NCBI GenBank assembly: GCA_030632765.1
Contig: DAOVUC010000022.1
Span: 1-11,789, forward strand
From: Candidatus Dadabacteria bacterium
GTDB lineage: Bacteria; Desulfobacterota_D; UBA1144; Nemesobacterales; UBA2774
DNA length: 11,789 bases
Direction: 5' to 3'
Both the position numbers and the translations under genes were made by a program. Of this stretch, positions 7,701 to 11,789 are shown in pieces. How positions within the stretch are numbered: position 1 is the first letter of the stretch; the number at the start of each line of letters is the position of its first letter. A model generated the notes under the pieces. The model was not told where the DNA came from. It ran no database searches and was given only the letters and a program-made list of their open reading frames with translations.

Positions 7701-7863
7701 AGCGTCAGGAGCGGGCGCTGAAGCAAGGGTCGTTATGGGTATGGCTCTTGTTGGCGGTATGTCTTTGGCAACATTATTAGGTGTGTTCTTTTATCCGATG
7801 TTTTTTGTAATGATAGGAAAACTAGGCAAATACGAAGAGAAAAGAGATCTCGCAAAAAGTTGA
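4729..7863 (+). CDS. RND multidrug efflux pump, AcrB/MexB-like (HAE1 family)
   Basis: The 1044-aa length is that of complete AcrB-type pumps. It is an inner-membrane, proton-driven trimer that takes hydrophobic or amphiphilic compounds from the membrane or periplasm and passes them to the channel. Residues 1-30 form TM1 with the family start FFVNRPI; the porter domain follows with PVEQYPDITPP and the NPxV/ExxV-like segment. The proton-relay residues are present: Asp408-Asp409 in TM4 (GIVVDDAIVVVE), Lys941 in TM10 (AMAAKNAILIVEF) and Arg971/Arg973 (RFRPILMTA). A second porter half (560-870) and the C-terminal membrane bundle are intact, with no frameshift. The GSGSGF loop at 671-676 corresponds to the Gly-rich switch-loop region. 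The start matches the family N-terminus; its Shine-Dalgarno is weak, so translation is probably coupled to the adaptor gene 6 bp upstream. Drug substrates cannot be read from sequence. Confidence 0.96.
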   Translation: MGNFFVNRPIVAMVIAIIMVIVGLVFMGGLPVEQYPDITPPIVQVRATFTGANAISVEESVATPLEQAINGVDNMIYMKSTNSNDGTMTIDVSFEVGTDPDMNTVFTQNEVSAATAKLPEEVTRLGVTTEKSLPNILMLITLTSEDGRFDQDFLGNYAIINLQDSLARIKGIGRVLVLGASDYSMRIWIKPDRIAQLGITVPEIVDAIRQQSVIVPGGKFGAEPAPPGTDFTYTVRLPERLNSPEEFGEVVVRTGEGGSQVKIRDIARVELGVETYNSFTRLDGKVCSIIALYQAPGSNATELASIAKQTMEDLSKSFPESMRFTISMDTTLAITAGIKEIIVTLFIALALVILVVFIFIQDWRAALIPTIAIPVSLIAAFMVFPLLGFTINVLSLLGLVLAIGIVVDDAIVVVEAVQSHIENGMSPKDATVKAMSEVTAPVIATTLVLVAVFIPVAVMAGITGRLYQQFAITVAVSVVFSSINALTLSPALCSMLLRKREPATGILGHFFDKFNDGFEKLTTKYVSLTRVVATEIKRGLVFIGILVIGLVFLAKLIPGGFMPEEDMGYLFINIQLPDAASLQRTDAVTKKVETIVAQFDQVEYVTSAAGFSLLSASFNSNASFLFVSLKNWSDRDETANEIVDLLNIAFRTQINEAQVFAFGPPAIPGLGSGSGFTMMLQDMSGNTTEYLAQQSANFIQAAMQRPEIGSIFTTFRANVPQRFMDIDTDKVLKAGIPLNNIYSTVGAFLGGTYVNDFTRFGRLYKAYIQAEPEYRQSQNQINFYYIKNSSGDSVPLAGFVDIRDIAGPDFTNRFNLFRSVELTGGPAPGYTSAQALSTLEEVAAEVLPANMGYAWSNMSYQEEAASGSAGVVFLFALVFVFLILSAQYESWSLPWSILLGTPFAIFGAFFALFIARLFSESYELNIFAQIALVMLIAMAAKNAILIVEFAKLEFDKGLSLFDAAIKAAQMRFRPILMTAFSFILGVLPLVVASGAGAEARVVMGMALVGGMSLATLLGVFFYPMFFVMIGKLGKYEEKRDLAKS

Positions 7864-7874
7864 GACTTTTGAAC

Positions 7875-9329
7875 ATGGGCACTATAAATAAAATAACATC
7901 ATTTAATGCTGTAATATTAATGACTGTATTAGTACTGCTTACAGGCTGTCTGGTAGGTCCGGATTTTGAACAACCGCAATTTGAAGATCTGCCCGATGAG
8001 TTCAGATTTTCCACTCCAAGTGATCAAGAAGAAGTAAACCTCAAGTGGTGGGAACTCTTTAACGACCCGATGTTGGTTTCCCTTGTAAACACAGCGCTAA
8101 ATGAGAATAAAGATCTACTCATAGCTATAAGCCGAATAGAAGAAGCTCGCTCATTTTTGGTTTTTACAAAAGCTGATCTCTATCCCAGGTTTGATTTACA
8201 GGGCGGAGCGAACAAAGGCAACTTCACGGGCACTCTAATAGTTAGTGATCCTGATGAGCCCAGTAATAGTGCATTTATTTCTCCAGTTGTAAATTGGGAA
8301 ATAGATTTCTGGGGCAAATTCCGAAGAGCCAATGAATCTGCAAAAGCACAGCTACTTGCAACAGAATATGCTAAGACAACTGTTCAGATAAGTTTAATCT
8401 CTGAAGTAGTTGGAGCATATTTTATGCTGCTGGATTTCAAAGAGAGGCTCAGGGTGTCGGAACAAACACTTGAGTCACGCGACGAGAGCCTGGTAATCAT
8501 ACAAAAACGTCTTGACCGCGGAGTAATTCCCGAAATTGATCTCAATCAGGCTGCGGTGCAAAGAGAAATAGCTGCTGCAGCAGTCCCTATAAACAAGCGT
8601 CTAATCTCACAAACAGAAAATGCAATTAGTATCTTACTTGGCAAATTTCCTGAGGGTATCAAAACAGACCTTGACCTCTATCAGCAAACAATACCGCCTA
8701 ATGTCCCCAGTGGGCTGCCCTCCACACTGCTTGAACGAAGACCTGATATATTAGAAGCTCTATATCTAATTCAAGCGCAAAACGCTTTAATAGGAGTTGC
8801 GGTGGCAGAAAGGTTCCCTGCCATAAGCCTCTCAGGTGCTCTTGGTGTGGCAACAACTGATACAGCTCAGCTAACAGTTGATGGTTTCGCATGGTCCGTA
8901 GCGGCGGGACTCGCCGGTCCTATTTTTAACTTCGGCCAGGATAAAGCAAGAGTTGAGATTGAAGAGACCAGAACAGAACAGGCCCTATACATTTACCAGA
9001 ACGTAGTACTAAATGCGTTTAGAGAAGTTTCAGATTCCCTTGTGGAAATTCAGACCTACAGAGTACAAATTGTAGCGCTTAAGAGCCAAGTCAAAGCGGC
9101 TGAAAACGCTAACAGACTCTCAAAACTCAGATACGACCAGGGCTTCTCCAGCTATTTAGAGGTGCTAGACTCAGAACGTTCCCAGTTTTCAGCTCAGCTA
9201 GACCTATCTCAAGCCACACAGGAATACTACAATTCTTATGTCCGGCTCTACAAAGCGCTTGGAGGCGGATGGATATCGCCTGAAGAAATGTCAGAGAGCG
9301 AAAACGCAGAAAAACTAGAAACCCCTTAG
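7875..9329 (+). CDS. efflux outer-membrane factor lipoprotein, NodT/OprM family
   Basis: The product (484 aa from the chosen ATG) is the TolC-like outer-membrane channel of the pump. The signal peptide ends in LVLLTG followed by lipobox Cys25, then the family start LVGPDFEQP. Two OEP repeats follow: WWELFNDPMLVSLVNTALNE with the long helices of repeat one, and LLERRPDILEALYLIQAQN plus AERFPAISLSGALG opening the second. Later GPIFNFGQDKARVE and LRYDQGFSSYLEVLDSER are typical of the NodT group, and the end LYKALGGGW is intact. A TTG at 7860 that overlaps the pump stop could also serve as start and would add five residues; I prefer the ATG 12 bp downstream of the pump gene because the signal peptide is then of usual length. 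Neither has a strong Shine-Dalgarno. As third gene of the operon it completes the tripartite system. No terminator is visible after the stop. Confidence 0.93.
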   Translation: MGTINKITSFNAVILMTVLVLLTGCLVGPDFEQPQFEDLPDEFRFSTPSDQEEVNLKWWELFNDPMLVSLVNTALNENKDLLIAISRIEEARSFLVFTKADLYPRFDLQGGANKGNFTGTLIVSDPDEPSNSAFISPVVNWEIDFWGKFRRANESAKAQLLATEYAKTTVQISLISEVVGAYFMLLDFKERLRVSEQTLESRDESLVIIQKRLDRGVIPEIDLNQAAVQREIAAAAVPINKRLISQTENAISILLGKFPEGIKTDLDLYQQTIPPNVPSGLPSTLLERRPDILEALYLIQAQNALIGVAVAERFPAISLSGALGVATTDTAQLTVDGFAWSVAAGLAGPIFNFGQDKARVEIEETRTEQALYIYQNVVLNAFREVSDSLVEIQTYRVQIVALKSQVKAAENANRLSKLRYDQGFSSYLEVLDSERSQFSAQLDLSQATQEYYNSYVRLYKALGGGWISPEEMSESENAEKLETP

Positions 9330-9376
9330 AGATCAGATTTCTTAAACAACCCACGTATTCAATTCACTTCCAATTG

Positions 9377-9385
9377 TGCTAATAT
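9377..9385 (+). promoter_or_regulatory. extended -10 element, possible leaderless promoter of the nuclease gene
   Basis: TGCTAATAT (TGn plus TAATAT) ends only 6 bp before the ATG at 9392, so transcription would begin at or within a base or two of the start codon. There is no Shine-Dalgarno before that ATG, which fits a leaderless mRNA. No good -35 is seen. Read-through from the efflux operon, 62 bp upstream without a visible terminator, is the alternative. Confidence 0.4.
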
Positions 9386-9391
9386 TGAAAC

Positions 9392-10876
9392 ATGTATTTA
9401 TCCAAAACTGATTTCCGGGAATACCTTCAATGCTCAAAGTGTCTTTGGCTCAAGAAAAACAGCCCAGATTTATATGTTCGTCCAAGCATATCTGAATTTG
9501 ACCAAAAATTAATAGATGAAGGTTATGAAGTCGAACTTGTAGCTCGAGAAATGTTTGGTCAGGGTGTGCTCGTGGAAGGCAGTAACGAGAGTGCGGCACT
9601 ACAAACACTGGAGCTAATAAAATCTAAAGTATCCCCTATTTTTCAGGCAACATTTATAACAAACACAGGGCTTTTAGCTAAAACTGACATACTTATTCAC
9701 AATGAGTTCTCAGGTGCCTGGACCATATACGAGGTTAAATCTTCAACAAGTATAAAAACCAGCGGTAATGAAAACCACATATATGACATTACATTTCAAC
9801 AAGTTGTGATGAATCAGGTAGGAATACCCGTTGATCAGGCTTATATAGTTCATTTAAACAAGGACTTCAAAAAAAATGGTGAGATAGAATTATTCGAACT
9901 CTTTACAACTACCGATGTTACTGAAACCGTTGCACAGGAGTATAGTAGAATAGAAACAGAAGCGGGTATGGCTTTGAAATTTCTACAAGACAAAAACATA
10001 GACTTAAGTTTATGCTCTTGTCTCTATTCCTCAAGAAGAAATCATTGTTCATCATTTAGCGTGTTAAATCCGAATATCCCTGATTATTCCATACACGACA
10101 TTTCGAGAATAAGTGCTAAGAACTTACGACTGCTGGTTGACGACCTTATAATGAATATTTGGGACATACCTGAGGATTTTAAGCTCACTCAAAATCAAAA
10201 AACTCAGGTTGAGCTTGAGAAATCCCAGAAACCGGAAATTAAGATAGAAAACATCAAACAAACCTTAGAAGAGCTGGAGTACCCCTTAATATTTTTAGAT
10301 TATGAAACATATGTTTCCGCAATCCCAAAGGTTGAGGGCTTTTCCCCTCATCAACATATCCCTTTCCAGGTATCTGTTCACATACTTCAATCAAATAAAA
10401 AATTAGGGCACTTTGAATATCTCGCTGACAACATAGAAAACGCACCTCTCCAACTAATCGAATTTCTGCACGATACTATCCCAGATAGTGGAGCTTTAAT
10501 CTCATGGCACGCCTCATTTGAAAACACCAGAAACAAGCAAATTGCCGAGATATATCCGGAATATAGCCAGTTTCTATTGGACTTAAACAACAGAACCTTT
10601 GATTTAGAGTCAATTTTTAAAGACAATTACAGACATCCCGGATTTAAGGGCAGAACATCTATTAAAAAAGTCCTTCCTGTACTATGTCCGGAATTTTCTT
10701 ATAAGAATCTTGATATACAAAGCGGCACGGAGGCAATGGAAAACTGGAATAGGACAATATTTGATCAGGATTTAGAGGAATCTGAGAGGGCTCAAATCCA
10801 AAAATCGTTATTGGCATATTGTGAATTGGATACTCTGGCAATGGTAAAAATATTTAAACATTTGCTAGATGTCTGA
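9392..10876 (+). CDS. DUF2779-type protein: Cas4/RecB-like nuclease domain fused to DEDDy exonuclease-like domain
   Basis: The 494-aa product has two nuclease-like halves. Residues 1-220 resemble Cas4/RecB-family PD-(D/E)XK nucleases: SKTDFREYLQCSKCLWL with Cys14 and Cys17, then Asp99 (AKTD), Glu114-x-Lys116 (IYEVKSS), a helix with Gln136/Gln137, and a late cysteine group Cys208, Cys210, Cys219. In Cas4 and AddB a cysteine before and three after the nuclease core hold an iron-sulfur cluster, so a cluster is plausible here. Residues 297-494 match the DUF2779 region and look like a ribonuclease H-fold exonuclease: DYE at 303-305, SWHASFEN (371-378), FDLE with Asp404, GRTSIKKVLPVLCPEFSY, and YCELD with Tyr476 and Asp480, the spacing of a DEDDy motif III. 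No signal peptide is present. The biological role of this family is unknown to me; DNA repair or defence are guesses. The start fits the family N-terminus. Confidence 0.8.
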   Translation: MYLSKTDFREYLQCSKCLWLKKNSPDLYVRPSISEFDQKLIDEGYEVELVAREMFGQGVLVEGSNESAALQTLELIKSKVSPIFQATFITNTGLLAKTDILIHNEFSGAWTIYEVKSSTSIKTSGNENHIYDITFQQVVMNQVGIPVDQAYIVHLNKDFKKNGEIELFELFTTTDVTETVAQEYSRIETEAGMALKFLQDKNIDLSLCSCLYSSRRNHCSSFSVLNPNIPDYSIHDISRISAKNLRLLVDDLIMNIWDIPEDFKLTQNQKTQVELEKSQKPEIKIENIKQTLEELEYPLIFLDYETYVSAIPKVEGFSPHQHIPFQVSVHILQSNKKLGHFEYLADNIENAPLQLIEFLHDTIPDSGALISWHASFENTRNKQIAEIYPEYSQFLLDLNNRTFDLESIFKDNYRHPGFKGRTSIKKVLPVLCPEFSYKNLDIQSGTEAMENWNRTIFDQDLEESERAQIQKSLLAYCELDTLAMVKIFKHLLDV

Positions 10877-10971
10877 TTTGACTCTGTCTAGATTTAACAA
10901 TTCTGAGCTTTTCAACTGATTTTTTGGAAAGAATGGTATTAAGCGGAGTATTAAGTTGCAGAAATTACTGA
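10877..10971. other. intergenic spacer after the nuclease gene
   Basis: About 95 bp of AT-rich sequence separate the nuclease stop from the tRNA fragment. There is a run of six T at 10920-10925 but no convincing GC-rich hairpin before it, so I do not call a terminator. Nothing else is recognisable. Confidence 0.4.
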
Positions 10972-11010
10972 TAGCGGCGGCAGGATTTGAACCTGCGACC
11001 TTCGGGTTAT
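10972..11010 (-). other. 3' half of a CAU-anticodon (Met-like) tRNA; probable attachment site
   Basis: On the minus strand, 39 nt read as the 3' part of a tRNA: ATAACCCGAAGGTC (end of a CAU anticodon, loop end, 3' anticodon strand CCCGA, variable loop), the T arm GCAGG-TTCAAAT-CCTGC, and the 3' acceptor strand CGCCGCT with discriminator A. No CCA is encoded. The anticodon-to-variable part matches bacterial initiator tRNA-Met closely; position 72 is T rather than A, so an elongator Met or Ile(CAU) tRNA is also possible. Upstream of the anticodon the sequence is not tRNA: no D arm and no 5' acceptor strand. A break at the anticodon is where many tyrosine integrases recombine, so this is most simply the distal att copy of an element whose intact tRNA would lie beyond the right edge. 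It cannot make a functional tRNA. Confidence 0.75.
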
Positions 11011-11114
11011 AAAAGCGAAATTTATAGTATAAATGGGTTAAAGAGCAAACAAGAACAGGAAACAAACTGCCTTTATTGATAAGGGTTAAATTTTATTTAA
11101 TCAATTTCGCTTTT
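11011..11114. repeat. 12-bp inverted repeat enclosing 80 bp, abutting the tRNA fragment
   Basis: AAAAGCGAAATT at 11011-11022 and its exact reverse complement AATTTCGCTTTT at 11103-11114 bound a 104-bp unit. The left arm starts at the very base where tRNA similarity ends. Inside, GGGTTAAA occurs twice in direct orientation (11035-11042 and 11083-11090). No target-site duplication is visible (TTAT on the left, GCCC on the right), which argues against a simple miniature transposon. Integrase or excisionase binding sites next to an att core are a possible reading. Confidence 0.5.
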
Positions 11115-11250
11115 GCCCAGAGGGTTGCTCCAAATAATAAGGTGAGCATAAGTTTACTAGTAAAGAAAAAACCTGCAGGCTCAATTGTAATTGGTAGAAT
11201 TCGACCGGCTTTAGCTTCCGACTATTATCTATATCTTTCTATAAATTTAT
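11115..11250. other. intergenic, no gene recognised
   Basis: No supported ORF or RNA gene. The only structured element is TTTACTAGTAAA at 11153-11164, a perfect 12-bp palindrome of unknown meaning. With the tRNA fragment and inverted repeat, the gene-free stretch from 10877 to 11338 covers about 460 bp. Confidence 0.35.
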
Positions 11251-11290
11251 GAAAGAGAATTAGGTTGTGCGAACAACCCAATTCCCTTTC
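11251..11290 (-). terminator. long hairpin downstream of the barrel gene, possible terminator or 3' UTR structure
   Basis: Arms 11251-11268 and 11273-11290 pair over 18 bp around a 4-nt loop. Read as minus-strand RNA, all 18 positions pair, two of them as G-U; read as plus-strand RNA the same two become A-C mismatches. This points to the transcript of the minus-strand barrel gene, whose stop lies 48 nt before. No T-run follows the stem, so it is not a textbook intrinsic terminator; it may stabilise the 3' end or stop transcription weakly. Confidence 0.5.
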
Positions 11291-11338
11291 AATAACCATT
11301 GAACTACTCAACCGAATTAATCGCTTTCCGGGTAGTTC

Positions 11339-11789
11339 CTAGAAATTGATTACGGTTTGAGCATAGAACCAATCGAGATCATCCTTCTTATCAAAAACCA
11401 CTCCTACACCGTCGCCTCCAAAGAAGTGAGAGTAACCGACTTGGAAAGACAGAAAATCCAGAGCTACTATATTTGCGCTTAAATCGATCTCCCCACCCAG
11501 GTCTTTCTCTATATCATTTCCTTCAACGGGGTTTCTAAACGCATAGCCGAAAAGCGCGTCGTTAAAAGGTCCTGATCCGCCGATCCAAACTTCGTCATCC
11601 GAGGCTAACCAAAACAGATGTCCGTCAACCGCAAGATTGACCCTCTTGTGCGGGGATAATAAAAACTGAAAATAGGTATCTATGAGATTACTAAAAGCGT
11701 TTACATCCTCAGAACCGTAAAACTTGTGATTCGTGGGAACCATATTGAAGAAAGTACCGTTATCGGAATCATCGGGATCACCATCCCCC
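11339..11789 (-). CDS. alginate-export-family outer-membrane beta-barrel, C-terminal part (partial)
   Basis: The reading frame enters from the right edge and gives 150 residues. It opens with GDGDPDDSDNGTFFNMVPTN followed by HKFYG, a segment typical of the Alginate_exp porin family (AlgE-like barrels). Alternating polar and hydrophobic beta-strands follow (FQFLLSPHKRVNLAVDGHLF, then GGEIDLSANIVALDFLSFQV), then GYSHFFGGDGV and the last strand DLDWFYAQTVINF. The terminal Phe after an alternating strand is the usual signal for the Bam assembly machinery, so the protein sits in the outer membrane. AlgE itself exports alginate in Pseudomonas; most homologues elsewhere have no proven substrate. The ATG at 11743 is internal and not the start. 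A hairpin follows the stop. If the tRNA fragment is an att site, this gene lies inside the inserted element. Confidence 0.85.
   Translation of the reverse strand, partial: GDGDPDDSDNGTFFNMVPTNHKFYGSEDVNAFSNLIDTYFQFLLSPHKRVNLAVDGHLFWLASDDEVWIGGSGPFNDALFGYAFRNPVEGNDIEKDLGGEIDLSANIVALDFLSFQVGYSHFFGGDGVGVVFDKKDDLDWFYAQTVINF

Noticed and set aside
10900..10930. Intrinsic terminator after the nuclease gene
   Set aside because: There is a T run but no stable GC-rich stem directly before it.
10865..11065. 66-aa minus-strand ORF containing PKVAGSNPAAA
   Set aside because: That peptide is the well-known false translation of a tRNA T arm; the ORF runs through the tRNA fragment and is not protein-coding.
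11011..11114. Miniature transposon (MITE) with 12-bp terminal repeats
   Set aside because: No target-site duplication flanks the unit and the 5' part of the tRNA does not resume on the other side, so simple insertion is not supported.
10972..11130. Full tRNA with a group I-type intron at the anticodon
   Set aside because: Initiator and Ile tRNAs can carry such introns, but no 5' exon (acceptor and D arm) is found within the window to the right, and the base before the supposed 3' exon is T rather than the G expected at a group I intron end.
1..11789. CRISPR array
   Set aside because: No run of regularly spaced repeats is present; the only tandem repeat is the two-copy operator-like motif at 2171-2207.

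Overview
The window reads as chromosomal DNA of an uncultured-type, Gram-negative (diderm) bacterium. Outer-membrane or envelope functions dominate: three lipoproteins with lipoboxes, a tripartite RND efflux pump, an alginate-export-type outer-membrane barrel, and a TolC/NodT-type channel. By eye the DNA is moderately AT-rich (not computed). I cannot assign a lineage from the sequence alone.

Layout. (1) 1-478, minus strand: N-terminal part of a membrane sensor with two membrane segments and a HAMP linker; the output domain lies off the left edge. (2) 667-1224: a CpoB/YbgF-like coiled-coil plus TPR lipoprotein. (3) 1430-2210: a scar. The 5' half of a cupin gene (plus strand, sigma-54-type promoter, strong ribosome binding site) meets head-on the 5' half of a family AA10 lytic polysaccharide monooxygenase (LPMO) gene (minus strand, its own promoter with a tandem 16-bp repeat). 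Both have lost their 3' halves at about 1733-1750, through a deletion, an inversion or an assembly chimera. (4) 2253-3347, minus: a class I nitronate monooxygenase-type flavoenzyme. (5) 3565-9329: a complete three-gene efflux operon (adaptor lipoprotein, 1044-aa HAE1-type RND pump, NodT-family outer-membrane lipoprotein), transcribed divergently from the flavoenzyme and without a linked regulator gene. (6) 9392-10876: a DUF2779-type protein that joins a Cas4/RecB-like PD-(D/E)XK nuclease domain with cysteines to a DEDDy-type exonuclease-like domain; it may be made from a leaderless mRNA. (7) 10972-11010, minus: the 3' half of a CAU-anticodon (Met-like) tRNA, cut exactly at the anticodon. This is the usual footprint of an integrative element; it abuts a 12-bp inverted repeat enclosing 80 bp. 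(8) 11339-11789, minus: the C-terminal part of an alginate-export-family barrel, followed by a long hairpin.

How the genes work together: only the efflux operon forms a clear functional unit, pumping substrates from the inner leaflet/periplasm through the outer membrane. The truncated LPMO, and perhaps the alginate-type barrel, hint at a polysaccharide-related lifestyle, but that is inference. The most interesting places are the cupin/LPMO junction, the tRNA fragment with its neighbouring inverted repeat, the sigma-54 promoter and tandem operator flanking the broken genes, and the nuclease-exonuclease fusion.
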